From the NCBI RefSeq assembly GCF_024228675.1, contig NZ_CP100462.1, forward strand, positions 372,001 to 436,000: a stretch of 64,000 nucleotides of DNA, given 5' to 3'. Below, piece after piece: positions 44,559 through 55,660 of this stretch. The notes beneath the pieces were generated by a model. That model was not told the DNA's origin. It was given only the letters and a program-made list of their open reading frames with translations, and did no database searches. Position numbers and translations under genes: made by a program. Position 1 is the stretch's first letter, and every line of letters begins with the position of its first letter. The DNA is from Salinigranum marinum. Lineage in GTDB: Archaea; Halobacteriota; Halobacteria; Halobacteriales; Haloferacaceae.

Positions 44559-44683
44559 GATAGCACCAGTAGCCCAAACCCGTCGCGAGTCGGCTTCTCG
44601 TCACTCGGTGGTTCGATCGATAGCGTCCATCGCTGAAACGGGGCGCGACGATCTTAATATCCGGGAATGGGGCCCGTCGTCCG

Positions 44684-45034
44684 TCACTGCGACTGCTCGG
44701 CCGCTCCGAACTGCACGACGAGTTTCTCGGCTGTGAGTGCATAGACTGTCATTTCTCTCCCCTTCACCGAGTACCACGTGTCGATCGGTTCGACGAGGCC
44801 GTTCTCTTCGAGGCGTCGCAAGTGATGATGGACGTTCTGTATCGACGTATCGACTCTCTTTGCGATCTCGGAGGTCGTCTTCGGGTCGCCGTCCAGCACC
44901 CCCAGAATCGACTGTGCGGTCCCCGATGACAACGCAGCGAGGGCGTCTACCTGCGAGTCACCGGAGACGGTGAGATCGGCTCGCTCACGAGGGCTGTATT
45001 CGACCTTGGTCTGACGTGGAAAGGCACTCGTCAT
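44684..45034 (-). CDS. ArsR-like winged-helix regulator
   Basis: The 116-residue protein has a wHTH at about 30-85 (ALAALSSGTAQSILGVLDGDPKTTSEIAKRV...NVHHHLRRLEENGLVEPIDTWYSVKGREMTVYAL), the haloarchaeal ArsR/HTH_20 type with a beta-wing that reads W-Y-S-V-K-G-R-E-M. The Q-N-V-H-H-H-L recognition helix is typical. It sits among kinases and other regulators. Target unknown. Confidence 0.75.
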   Translation of the reverse strand: MTSAFPRQTKVEYSPRERADLTVSGDSQVDALAALSSGTAQSILGVLDGDPKTTSEIAKRVDTSIQNVHHHLRRLEENGLVEPIDTWYSVKGREMTVYALTAEKLVVQFGAAEQSQ

Positions 45035-45244
45035 CGTCTCTACCAGTATGCTTGTACTGCTTCCCCCCTGTAATCGGAGGCTATCAATACGGACCCGGCC
45101 AGTACCAGCAGTCTAGCTATGCAGATATCGCCTCCTTGACTGAGGGCAGTTTTCGACTGGGTCCCCTACAACGAGTTAACGGTTGCACGGTCCTGTGGTC
45201 GGCGGCTGGTCCTGACGTTCCGACTCGATCGGTGGACGGCGGAA

Positions 45245-45592
45245 TCAGTCCGCGACGTCGACCATGGCCCCGATTCCGTCGTCGAGGGAGATAGAGAGTG
45301 AGGTCGGCACAGGCTCGAACCGTTCCTTGTGATGGCCGTCGTCACAGATCATCATCTCAGTGCGAACGAGGCCCGCATCACGAAGGTCGTTGAGGCGACG
45401 ATATGCCGTCGCCCGCGAGACATCCGCTGCCTCGGCCACTGCACGGCCGCTTCGTGGCTGCTCCGTGATCGTCTCGTACACACGTCGGGTGTATTCGTCC
45501 CCGAAGAGTTCGAACAACTCGGATGCCGAGAGGTCGATCTCTTCGGGCCAGTCGGGTTGCCGCTGCGATCTTGGGGTCGTGTTGACGGACAT
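45245..45592 (-). CDS. winged-helix regulator divergent from the response regulator
   Basis: The 115-residue protein has wHTH residues at about 25-85 (ELFELFGDEYTRRVYETITEQPRSGRAVAEA...RATAYRRLNDLRDAGLVRTEMM), then an acidic C-terminal strand-rich tail. I start at ATG 45592. It is transcribed away from the HalX response regulator with 151 bases between starts and may control it. The family looks like the many small haloarchaeal HTH proteins without named targets. Confidence 0.65.
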   Translation of the reverse strand: MSVNTTPRSQRQPDWPEEIDLSASELFELFGDEYTRRVYETITEQPRSGRAVAEAADVSRATAYRRLNDLRDAGLVRTEMMICDDGHHKERFEPVPTSLSISLDDGIGAMVDVAD

Positions 45593-45743
45593 ACGCTTAG
45601 CAGAACGCCGTTCGTACTGGATATCGGGTGTAAGCATGCAGACCGCGTGACGGTCGGGACTCTAGGAATGCAGATGGCGTTGCTCGAAGAAGATTACCAG
45701 TTATGTGGCTGCGGCCTCAACATCGCGTAAGCAACCGAAACAG

Positions 45744-46322
45744 ATGTCCGGAAACGATAGCGCGGCGGACGTGCGTACCCTCGTCGTCGACGACGAACAG
45801 GAGGTTGCAGACGCGTATGCACTCCGACTACGAGGTTACTGCGACGTCGATACCGTTTACAGTGGAGAAGCCGCGCTTTCGACAGTCGCCGATACGACTG
45901 TCGATATCGTCCTTTTGGATCGGCATATGCCGGGCATGTCGGGTGATGACGTACTGTCAGAACTGGTCGAACGGGGATACTACGGACGGGTGGTGATGGT
46001 AACCGCGGTAGATCCTGGAATCGAAGTACTCGATATGCCGTTCGACGATTATCTTTGTAAACCGGTGGACCGCGAGGATGTCCGCGCGGTTATCGATCAG
46101 CAACGACGGATCCTCGCGTACGAAACGCTCGGGGAGTACTTTAGCGTGGAAGCCAAGCGAGCGGTGCTCGAAGCCGAACTGGACGCAAAGGAGCATGGCC
46201 AGTACGAACGATTTGTAGCGGTGGCTGAGCAGGCCGAGCAACTCGAAACTCGAGCCAGACGACTACTGACTGATGACGACATCCTCGACCGGTTCGAGGA
46301 GATCACTCGCGGGGAGATGTAA
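45744..46322 (+). CDS. HalX-domain response regulator
   Basis: The 192-residue protein has an N-terminal receiver domain (RTLVVDDEQEVADAYALRLRGYCDVDTVYSGEAAL...DIVLLDRHMPGMSGDDVL) with the phospho-accepting Asp in LLDRHM and the acidic pair in VDDEQ, Thr in VMVTAV and Lys in YLCKPVD. The HalX domain follows (LEAELDAKEHGQYERFVAVAEQAEQLETRARRLL...). HalX response regulators have no DNA-binding domain and act through an unknown output, typically with orphan histidine kinases. ATG 45744 is preferred. Likely partner kinases lie at 40506, 42642 and 47953. Confidence 0.9.
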   Translation: MSGNDSAADVRTLVVDDEQEVADAYALRLRGYCDVDTVYSGEAALSTVADTTVDIVLLDRHMPGMSGDDVLSELVERGYYGRVVMVTAVDPGIEVLDMPFDDYLCKPVDREDVRAVIDQQRRILAYETLGEYFSVEAKRAVLEAELDAKEHGQYERFVAVAEQAEQLETRARRLLTDDDILDRFEEITRGEM

Positions 46323-46339
46323 GGAGCGCGTCGAAACCG

Positions 46340-47887
46340 TCACTCTCTTTCAGATGCCTTCCTCTGTCCATCGAGATAGGCATCCAGAAGCTTCCGCTGG
46401 CCGGCGCGGAGGTGATGGAGCAACGTCGACCCCGTGATATCCAGCGAGGTGGCGACTTCTTCGGCCGTGCTTCCCCGCGGTGACTCGAAGTAGTCAGCGA
46501 AATATGCGGTTTGGAGGACCGTCCGCTGTCGCTGTGTCAGCCGGTCGTCCAATTCGTCGCGGAATTCGCGGGCAGTCGTCACGGATCGTTTTCGCTCCAC
46601 CTTCGAGACGAACTCCGCGTCGTGCTTCCGGCTGACGGTATCCACGATCCGGCGGACATCACCGTCTGGAGGAAGGTCCACGACGAGGCGTCCCGTTCCC
46701 CCATCGAAGCTGGCACGCCGGACGGTCCCACCGAGCGAGGAGATGGCGAGTAGCGGCGTCGAGCCACAGGTGGTAAGTTCGACCCTACCACCGGAGTCCG
46801 ATTCGCTAATAACTCGTGTCCGTCTGATTTCCCTCATCCCCGCGGTCTCTTGATCGAGACGGTCGATTCCGTCGCCTTCGACAGAGACGAAACAGAGCAA
46901 TGCATCGTCAGCCTGTGGAACCAGCCCTTCCAGTTTCAGCGTCGAATCGAGCGACTGACTCAGTCGCGTCAGCACCGAGCTTTCGCCGAGTTCGAAGGTG
47001 ATCTCCGTGATGGTGTCGGAAAGCAGCAGGTTCCGATTCCGAACCGCACTGACTGCGAACCCGGCTATTTCACCCAGCGTCTCGAAGCTGGCCCGTTCCC
47101 GCTCGGAGAACGTTTCGGTGCCACTGGCGTAGACGCCGACGACACCGTGGACGTTCGACCCGTATACGATCGGAATAGCCAGTGCCGACTGGACGCCATC
47201 GGCAAAGCCGGCCGTCCGGACCGATTCAGGGACTGCGGAACTGGCAGTGAGTGGCTGTGCAGCCTGCAGTCGACCGCTCTCGACTGCACGCTCCTCCGGG
47301 GTCGTTACCGTCTCGTCGTCGACTGCGTCGCGAACAGCTTCGAATATTTCGCCAGTCTTACCGGCGACGGAACGGGAAACGAGGCCGTCGCGTCCCACAC
47401 CGCGTTCTCCCACCCACGCGAATTCGTACAGGTCGGTCTCACCGAGCCCCCGACAGATCGTGTCGGGGATTTCCTCGCGGGAGGAGGCATCAACGAGCGC
47501 CGCGAGGATGTCCGAACGCACGTCGTCGATGAGCTCCGTCCGTTTGCGCTCTTGTCGTAGTCGTTGGAGGGACTGTTTCTCGCGTCGCCGCTCGGTCACG
47601 TCTCGAACGTAGACGGTCCCGCCCTCAGAAAGCGCAACGACGGAGATGGCAAGCCACCTGCCGAGATCAGGATAGTACTCCTCGAAGTCCGTCTCGGTGA
47701 CGGACTCGCCGTCGAAGGCGGTCAGGAGAGTGTCGTCGACGGACCGGGGGAACACGTCGGCGATGGGGGCGCCAGTCGGGTCTGTGACGTCGACCAGTGT
47801 CTGCCCGATTTCGTTGCTGTCTCGTACGACCCCTTCGGTTGAGACTTCGAGAACGCCGATTGGCGCCCGTTGCAACTGATCATCCAT
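46340..47887 (-). CDS. Bat-like transcription regulator with PAS, GAF and HTH_10
   Basis: The 515-residue protein has an N-terminal PAS domain (APIGVLEVSTEGVVRDSNEIG...VYVRDVTERR), a GAF domain (about 130-280, DILAALVDASSREEIPDTICRG...HGVVGVYASG), a bacterio-opsin-activator-like middle domain and a C-terminal HTH_10 (LTQRQRTVLQTAYFADYFESP, then STAEEVATSLDITGSTLLHHLRAGQRKLL). This is the domain order of Bat, which activates bacteriorhodopsin genes in Halobacterium in response to oxygen and light; no such target is seen here. ATG 47887 is preferred over 47899. Confidence 0.88.
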   Translation of the reverse strand: MDDQLQRAPIGVLEVSTEGVVRDSNEIGQTLVDVTDPTGAPIADVFPRSVDDTLLTAFDGESVTETDFEEYYPDLGRWLAISVVALSEGGTVYVRDVTERRREKQSLQRLRQERKRTELIDDVRSDILAALVDASSREEIPDTICRGLGETDLYEFAWVGERGVGRDGLVSRSVAGKTGEIFEAVRDAVDDETVTTPEERAVESGRLQAAQPLTASSAVPESVRTAGFADGVQSALAIPIVYGSNVHGVVGVYASGTETFSERERASFETLGEIAGFAVSAVRNRNLLLSDTITEITFELGESSVLTRLSQSLDSTLKLEGLVPQADDALLCFVSVEGDGIDRLDQETAGMREIRRTRVISESDSGGRVELTTCGSTPLLAISSLGGTVRRASFDGGTGRLVVDLPPDGDVRRIVDTVSRKHDAEFVSKVERKRSVTTAREFRDELDDRLTQRQRTVLQTAYFADYFESPRGSTAEEVATSLDITGSTLLHHLRAGQRKLLDAYLDGQRKASERE

Positions 47888-47952
47888 AGCTTGGAGCACC
47901 GCCTTGGTCAGTTCGTTCTCTATCAGTCATAAGTGCAAATTCAGCATCGGCG

Positions 47953-49188
47953 TTAGAATCGGATCTCGAACCGTGCCCCCCCACAGTCGGCTGTAGTGAG
48001 CGTTACGTTCCAGTCGTGGACGGCAATAATTTGCTCGACAATCGCGAGGCCAAGTCCAGTTCCGCCGTTCATCGTCGAGTGGCCCGGCTCAAAAACCGTC
48101 TCCCGTTCGTCGGCAGGGATACCCGTACCATCATCGGCGACGTAGAAGCCGTCCTCCAACGCGCCGACGGTGACCGTCAGGCTGCCTTCGGAGGTCGTCT
48201 CTTTGCTTCGATCGAGCGGCTGTTCACGGGTTCCCGGATTCCATTCTCCCCGGTCCCCGTGAGTGTTCGGGGCGGGAGCGTCCGAGTCGTAATCGACTGA
48301 ATCTCCGGATTGCGTCCGGTTGTCCGTGGAACTGTGTTCCACGCTGTCATCGGGAGTCTGTGACTGGTGGCTCGTCGAATTGTGTTCGACGTTGTCGTCG
48401 GACTTCCTTTGGCCATTAGTAGCGTTGTACTCCACAGTGTCACCGGGCTCCGTCCGGTTGCCCGTCGAACCGTGTTCGACGGCGTTCCGGAACAGATTCT
48501 CGAACAGCCTTCGAACGCGATCAGCGTCGGCAGTGACAGTAGGGAGCGAGCCGACGAGATCGAGTATCGCCCCATCAGTGTCGACTGATTGCCACGCGTC
48601 CGTCGCTGCGGTTTCGATCGAGACTTGATTCGACGGGTCCACGACGGCGTCCCCCCGTGTGAGGGTAAGGACATCGCGAATGATTCGTTCCATCCGATCG
48701 TGTGCGTCGGCGACCGATTCGAAGTGGTCCGGATCTCCCGTCTCTCGCGCTGCTGTGAGATGTGCCTTGGCGACGTCAAGCGGATTACGCAGGTCGTGGC
48801 TAAGCACGCTACTAACCTGATCGACGGCGGGCAGTTCCTCGATAGTGGGACAGTCCTCCAGGTCTAAGAAAACGAGATACCCGGCGCCTTCCTCGGAGGG
48901 GATCACTCGTGCGAAAAACGTCCCCCGATCCCCGGGGCTATTAAGATAGATCCCGACACGGTCGCCCCGAACGACGTGAGTTATCGGATCCTGATTCCCG
49001 GTGGTAGTACTGTGGCTAAACCGGTCGAATACCGTCGAGACGAAATTTTCAGGCGACATATCTCCGAACCGTCGCTCGAAGCTCGCGTTCGTCGTCGTGA
49101 TGCGTGCGTCACGACCGTCAACGAGGTAGGCGAGAACGGGATCCGGAAACGCGTCCACCGGAATCGCCGCAGTACACTCGTCGGTCAT
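47953..49188 (-). CDS. PAS histidine kinase with a repeat expansion in the ATPase domain
   Basis: The 411-residue soluble kinase has an N-terminal PAS domain (AFPDPVLAYLVDGRDARITTTNASFERRFGD), His in SSVLSHDLRNPLDVAKAHL, N box RLFENLFRNAVEHGST, G1 VADDGTGIPADERETVFEPGHST and G2 GGTGLGLAIVEQIIAVH. Between the N box and G1 an extra 70 or so residues consist of four degenerate 15-residue repeats that copy the N-box end (V-E-H-G-S-T). I start at ATG 49188 (MTDECTAAIPVDAFPDP); upstream codons lack character. No transmembrane segment. Confidence 0.88.
   Translation of the reverse strand: MTDECTAAIPVDAFPDPVLAYLVDGRDARITTTNASFERRFGDMSPENFVSTVFDRFSHSTTTGNQDPITHVVRGDRVGIYLNSPGDRGTFFARVIPSEEGAGYLVFLDLEDCPTIEELPAVDQVSSVLSHDLRNPLDVAKAHLTAARETGDPDHFESVADAHDRMERIIRDVLTLTRGDAVVDPSNQVSIETAATDAWQSVDTDGAILDLVGSLPTVTADADRVRRLFENLFRNAVEHGSTGNRTEPGDTVEYNATNGQRKSDDNVEHNSTSHQSQTPDDSVEHSSTDNRTQSGDSVDYDSDAPAPNTHGDRGEWNPGTREQPLDRSKETTSEGSLTVTVGALEDGFYVADDGTGIPADERETVFEPGHSTMNGGTGLGLAIVEQIIAVHDWNVTLTTADCGGARFEIRF
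48280..48487 (-). repeat. degenerate tandem repeat coding VEH(G/N/S)STxNRT units
   Basis: Four units of 45-48 bases encode VEHGSTGNRTEPGDT, VEYNATNGQRKSDDN, VEHNSTSHQSQTPDDS and VEHSSTDNRTQSGDS, followed by VDYDSD. The first overlaps the N box of the kinase ATPase domain. The units are about 50-70 % alike, so the expansion is not recent. At DNA level each shares a GT(G/C)GAACAC.A.TC-like core when read on the coding strand. Confidence 0.8.
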
Positions 49189-49602
49189 TGGCCTCCCGTC
49201 GTCCTTCCGTACAATCGTCGCGGGGTCGCCAGCTTCGACAGCTGGCGAGGACGCCTCCGGTGGGAACGGAGTCGAACGCGATTCATACGCCCATGTTAGT
49301 TCGGACGTGTGTTGACTATTGCCCCCTTGACTCTGACTCAGAAACACCGCGTCTGAGTCTCGCGGTTGTTCTTTTGAGGGTGTCACCGAAGAGAATAGCT
49401 GTGCCACATACAGTCGCCATCTGCTCAGGATCTGCCAGGAATAAGCGGCTGAATAGAGAGTGAAGTCAGCAGAACAATCAGTATTCTTCTCCGGACACTG
49501 AACCAGCCGTTTATTACGTCTGCTCAGCGAACACCCCCCGTATTGGTTTCAGAGTCAGCAACTCAAGAAGTGGACTATACCTACCGTTATACAATACAGC
49601 GT

Positions 49603-50022
49603 ATGCTCTCAAATGCCCGAACCCGTCGAATTCCTCAGGTTTGGCGGGTTGCGATTCTCGGAACGATAGCTGCACTACCCGCCACTGCCGTAATAAACTG
49701 GCTTCCGAATTCCGAGGCAACTGTCGGTGGCGGGGCAATGATAGTTGGGCCAATAATCGCAGGAGCCGTCGCAGCTAACGGCTCGGTAGAGCCGAGTGCT
49801 GCTGGACTCCGTGCTGGGTTTCTGGGCGGAATGATTGCAGTATCTGTATTTATTCTCACAGAAGGCACGACGGTAACGTGGTCTCTCAACACGATCATAT
49901 TCTTCCTCATTGCAGTCGTGATGCTTCTGTGTATCTCGCCGGTGTTCGGCCTAATATCCGGTCGAATCGGTGGCCGGGTAGCAAACACTATCGCTGGTTT
50001 CAGGGTCGATCAAGCGTCATGA
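49603..50022 (+). CDS. DUF5518-like membrane protein
   Basis: The 139-residue protein has four helices in the DUF5518 pattern: VWRVAILGTIAALPATAVINWLP, GGGAMIVGPIIAGAVAANGSVEPSAAGLRAGFLGGMIAVSVFIL and IIFFLIAVVMLLCISPVFGLISGRIGGRVANTIAG. Start uncertain: ATG 49603 is usual for the family, but a TTG at 49543 is 30 bases after a TTTATTA box (49510) and would add 20 residues. Third member of this family in the window. Confidence 0.6.
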   Translation: MLSNARTRRIPQVWRVAILGTIAALPATAVINWLPNSEATVGGGAMIVGPIIAGAVAANGSVEPSAAGLRAGFLGGMIAVSVFILTEGTTVTWSLNTIIFFLIAVVMLLCISPVFGLISGRIGGRVANTIAGFRVDQAS

Positions 50023-50421
50023 CCAAGCGATTTTCAGACCGCGGCGTAGAGGGCATGTTCGAGCGCTTCGTCACCTCGCTTTTCTGTAGGAGATTGTTGA
50101 TACTGTTCAGCAGGAGCTGTGGAGTCGATGAGGACGAGCGCACCGCGTCAGCGGTGCCCGACACGAATGATTCCACTGGAAGTGTTTGGGTCGGAATCGG
50201 TCGCAGCGGAACTGCTCCAACAGGTTCGCCGGCGTGACGGTGGCTCTCGCCGCATCGAGGCGTCTCAAAAAACGAGGTGACGCAGTATCTCCGAGCGTTT
50301 CAGCTCCGACGAGACCTCTTGTGTAAACCGGGGCGAGACGCTCTCAAACACGCTGTTCGAGCCACTCTCTGAAATCAAACTTCAGCGCGCGTTGGACGGT
50401 CGCACCGCTCCGTGGCGGAGT
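50023..50421. other. gap with possible transposase debris
   Basis: These 399 bases have no intact gene. On the minus strand a short stretch at about 50355-50385 reads LKFDFREWLEQRV, like the start of some haloarchaeal transposases, but it runs into a stop and frame changes follow. I treat it as probable IS debris. Confidence 0.3.
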
Positions 50422-50790
50422 TCAGGCGTTAGCTTTACTCTTGCCCGTGCCGTCCCCGGAAATCAGCGGCAGCCCGACGGCGATCTCGTCGTACCAGACG
50501 AGAAGGCGCGTCGGCTTGCCGGGACCGTCGCCTTGGAACTTAATGAGAGCCAGGGATTCGAGTTCTTCGAGGTTTCGGTGGACTTGGCGAACTTCGCGGT
50601 CAACGAGCCGGGCAGTCTCGCGGATGCTCTCGGGGTGCTCGGTGGCGAGGATGCCCAGCAATTCGAGGTTTTTCGGGCACGTCACCCGAAAATTGTTGAC
50701 GTCGCGGTAGACGCGCTTGAGGTACGGTGTTGGGTCCTCGCCACGGTCGAGGGTCGCCAACGTCTCTTCGACGCGCTCGGTATTCAGCAC
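50422..50790 (-). CDS. HVO_A0114-like winged-helix protein
   Basis: The 122-residue protein has the core PKNLELLGILATEHPESIRETARLVDREVRQVHRNLEELESLALIKF, a wHTH seen in the HVO_A0114 group of putative DNA-binding proteins that usually act as antitoxin partners of small TumE-like toxins. Here no toxin gene is evident on either side; the upstream flank is the interrupted tfb gene. An orphan antitoxin is a reasonable reading. The frame is intact. Confidence 0.7.
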   Translation of the reverse strand: MLNTERVEETLATLDRGEDPTPYLKRVYRDVNNFRVTCPKNLELLGILATEHPESIRETARLVDREVRQVHRNLEELESLALIKFQGDGPGKPTRLLVWYDEIAVGLPLISGDGTGKSKANA

Positions 50791-51543
50791 GGTCTCACTA
50801 ACCGATCAGTAACTGTGCCCGCAGGTATAACACTGAATGTTCCCAAACGTTTCAATCATCTTGACTCTCTTCGTAGGCATTAAGAACCTCACGATAGCGA
50901 TTCCGAATAGTGACATTGCTGACTTCAGCAACCTCGGACACGTCGTCTTGAGTAATCTTTTCACCACAAAGTTTTCCCGCCGCATAGACGGCACTAGCAG
51001 CAATACTCACTGGGTGTTTTCCGCTGTGGACGCCGTGAGCTGTGGCTGCTTCGATCAATTGGCGGGCTTGTCGTGTCATTTCCTCGCTGCAGTCCAGTTT
51101 GGAGACGATACGGCCGACGTATTCTATTGGATCCGTCGGCGGGATCTGTACGTCTAGTTCTCGAACGACGTATCTGTAGGTGCGCTTGATCTCCAGCGAG
51201 TCAACGCGGCTGACGACAGCGATTTCGTCGATCGTCCGCGCAACCCCATCAAGCCGTGTAGCGGCATACAAAACCGCGGTTGCAACCCCCTCAATTGAAC
51301 GCCCTGGTAAGAGATCTTCCTGCAACGCACGTCGGTACATCACGCTCGCAGTCTCGCGTGTTGTCTTGTGTATCCCTAGTGCGGAGGCCATCCGATCTAT
51401 CTCGCCGAGTGCCTGCTTAAGATTGCGTTCCTTTGAATCTCGTGTACGGAAGCGTTCGTTCCACGTCCGTAATCGCTGGAGTCGCTGCCGCTTTCGTGGC
51501 GAGACCGGGTTTCCGTATGTGTCTTTATTTTGCCAACCAATAT

Positions 51544-52940
51544 CAGTACTTCACGAAGCCGGTTAGTTGAGACGTCTGCTTGCGGAAGGTGTGCTTAGAA
51601 CCCAGCAAGCAGACAGTAGACTCCATGAGGACCAGATTCTTAACTTCCTCGTCAACACCCTTGACGAGGAAGTTTCGATCACTCTCGGTGAGAACGCTCA
51701 GATAACGTCGGAAGAGATCTGTGAGGTCCTCGTCGGCGCGTGCGCCGACGGGACCTCAATCTCGACACTTTGTGAGAATAGTGCTAACTCCCCTCGTGCC
51801 AACGCCGTCCTCTATCATCTTCGGACGAAGTTCGAGCTGGAACAGCTCGAACGAGTCGGAAACACACTCCTCCAGCGAGATATTCTCGATGCCCTTCCCA
51901 AGCAGGTGGAGGTCGTCGCTGACCTCCACCTGCGTCCCTACTACGGTGACGAAGACGGCACGAGGGCCTCTACCACTCGGAAGCCAAGCGTGGAACAACC
52001 GCATTCCACGCGTACGCGACGCTGTACGCACGCGTGAAGAACAAACGCTACACGCTGGCGGTGCGCCGTCTTGTCGACGGCGACACCGCCAGCAGCGTCC
52101 TCGCCGAGTTTCTCGGTATCCTTGACGGCCTTGACTCGGCGTCAAGGCCCGTCTACCTCGATCGAGAATTCTACGACAGCAAGTGTCTCACGCTGCTGCA
52201 GGCGCACAACCACGCGTACGTCATCCCGATTATCCGGTGGGGTCAGTCGATCAAGCAAGAACTCTCCGAGGGCTGGAGTCGCGTGATTCACCACGACATG
52301 ACGGCGAAACTCGACGGTCACAGCTGGACCGTCGAGTTTCCCGTCTACATCGACTGTACCTACCAGAACGGACGATACGACGAACATGGCGTGGCGCGTC
52401 ACGGCTACGCGCTGACGCGCCGTTCATCAATTCTCCTCGCGACGCTCGATACCACTACGCGAAACGCTTCGGTATCGAGGCCAGCTACCGACTCTCCGAG
52501 CAAACGATTGCGACGACTACGACACAGGATCCGGCGGTACGGCTGCTGTACGTCGTAGTGAGTTTGCTGTTACAGAACGTGTGGCGGTATCTGCACTGGG
52601 AGTATGTGGCGACGCCCCGCCGAGGCGGGCGTCGCCTCTGGGAGTGGTCGTATAAGGAGTTCACCAACATGATCCGACGGGCAGCGTGGACGGCCCTCGC
52701 GACGCGTCGGGCCGTCCCCGCAAACCGACCGCCGGACGACCGGTTCGTCCGGTAACGACCGATCGAGTACGCCCCTGCGGTGAGTGGCAAGGCTGTCGCG
52801 TCGGCGGCGGATCGCCGCCGACAGCGACGATCTTCTCTTGATCTTCCGGTGACCCCCTCGTCAAGATCGATAGTGGAGTCGATTCGACACGGAACTTAAG
52901 CTTCAGAGGTGGTTAGCCGAGGAAGTTTCGTGAAGTACTG
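51544..52940 (+). mobile_element. ISH3-family insertion sequence, copy 2 (in tfb)
   Basis: The 1397-bp copy of the element at 4540-5938 has the same inverted ends and a perfect 5-bp duplication AATAT (51539-51543 and 52941-52945). By eye I found no base substitution against copy 1, but four single-base indels: a lost A at about 51961, a lost C at about 52136, a gained C at about 52149 and a lost C at about 52409. Three lie in hairpins. The transposition was therefore recent. Confidence 0.95.
51567..52755 (+). pseudogene. ISH3 transposase with frameshifts
   Basis: This is the same gene as 4563-5753 but broken by the indels at about 51961, 52136/52149 and 52409. The first frame is correct to GDEDGT, then LAVRRLVDGDTASS... 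and VKNKRYTL follow in a second frame, and the C-terminal third (ADAPFINSPRDARYHYAKRFGIEASYRL...) in a third. No intact transposase can be made from it as written. If the indels are assembly errors, the gene is intact. Confidence 0.88.
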
Positions 52941-53355
52941 AATATTTGTCGAGAGCCCCTTATCATGCATCAACTGTGTCGTAGGGGCGCCAACGCGAGA
53001 TTTCGATGCCTTTTCAGCGGCGTCGAAAGCACGCCATTCTGGGCCACGGTCGATTCGTTGCTCATCAAGAACCAATCCACAGGCAGTACACACCTTCTCA
53101 GCCGTGTCACTTTCTGCTAGTACTTCCTCGCCACACTCGGGGCATCTCTGTTCCTGTGGTTGCTCTGTTTTTGACTCTGCGACTGGAACAGTCTTCTTGT
53201 GAGTCTGGTTGTCCATACCCTACGCTTTCTCCTCATCAACAGTAAACTTTTGTGACCGCTAATAGCTCCTATGGACTATGTAAGAAACCTATTTTGGTTA
53301 CAAAGTATAGTTTGAGTGCCCTAGCTTTATTTTCTTATACTACAAAGATAAATTG

Positions 53356-55156
<1,801 letters not shown>

Positions 55157-55177
55157 GGGGTGATTGAGAAACCGCTA

Positions 55178-55567
55178 ATGACCCTAACACTCCAGTGTTA
55201 TCGGTGCGGGGCAGAGTATACTTATCTCGGCGAGAGGCCACATCCCGCTCAGTGCACGGCGTGTGGGTCGTCGTGCGTCCCGCCGGCTGGCTCTCTCACC
55301 GTCGTGAACAGCGTTCACTGGGAGAGTGCAAACGGACTCGCAAAAGTCTGGGTCCACAGCGTCGATGAACGTGACCGACCGTTCGAATTCGAAGTCGCTG
55401 CACACGGTCGCCGTGGCAAGCTAGTTGCGATCAAAGTTGACGGCGTGTCGATTAACCCACAGATTGACGAGACACTGGAAACGCTCCCACCGGCAGTGAG
55501 GGCCGAGATCGAGATCCGGGGAATAACAGATATCGAGATTGCGACAATCAAGAACTCGAAAGTGTGA
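55178..55567 (+). CDS. zinc-ribbon protein of unknown function
   Basis: The 129-residue protein begins with a CxxC...CxxC zinc ribbon (LQCYRCGAEYTYLGERPHPAQCTACGSSCV), then an alpha/beta domain (VHWESANGLAKVWVHSVDERDRPFEFEVA ... LVAIKVDGVSIN). I prefer ATG 55178; an upstream in-frame start would overlap the ferredoxin spacer. Its place between ferredoxin and KorB suggests a role in Fe-S or electron transfer, but nothing in the sequence proves this. Confidence 0.5.
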   Translation: MTLTLQCYRCGAEYTYLGERPHPAQCTACGSSCVPPAGSLTVVNSVHWESANGLAKVWVHSVDERDRPFEFEVAAHGRRGKLVAIKVDGVSINPQIDETLETLPPAVRAEIEIRGITDIEIATIKNSKV

Positions 55568-55660
55568 TACCAAGCCAGATTACGCAACGACCGACACCAG
55601 CGAATATCGCTCCGAAGAGCATAGCAGCCCTGCGTACGGTCGGAGGAGGACAGTAAGGCG

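Larger units (their letters stand above)
50852..53216 (-). pseudogene. tfb: transcription initiation factor TFB gene split by ISH3
   Basis: From 53216 down to 52941 the gene encodes a zinc ribbon (RCPECGEEVLAE...VCTACGLVLDE) and B-reader region ending MHDKGLSTNI. Beyond the element, from 51543 to 50852, it continues GWQNKDTYGNPVSPRKRQRLQRLRTWNERFRTRDSKERNLKQALGEIDRMASALG, then two cyclin folds (GRSIEGVATAVLYAATR, GVHSGKHPVSIAASAVYAAGKL) and the HTH TIRNRYREVL. Removing the 1397-bp element and one 5-bp AATAT restores a 320-residue TFB in one frame. Haloarchaea have several tfb paralogues, so this copy is dispensable. The 3' part from ATG 51391 could at most give a cyclin-fold fragment. Confidence 0.95.

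Noticed and set aside
48280-48487. Regular repeats first taken as a possible CRISPR-like array
   Set aside because: Units are degenerate, in frame, 45-48 bases apart without spacers, and lie inside a kinase gene.
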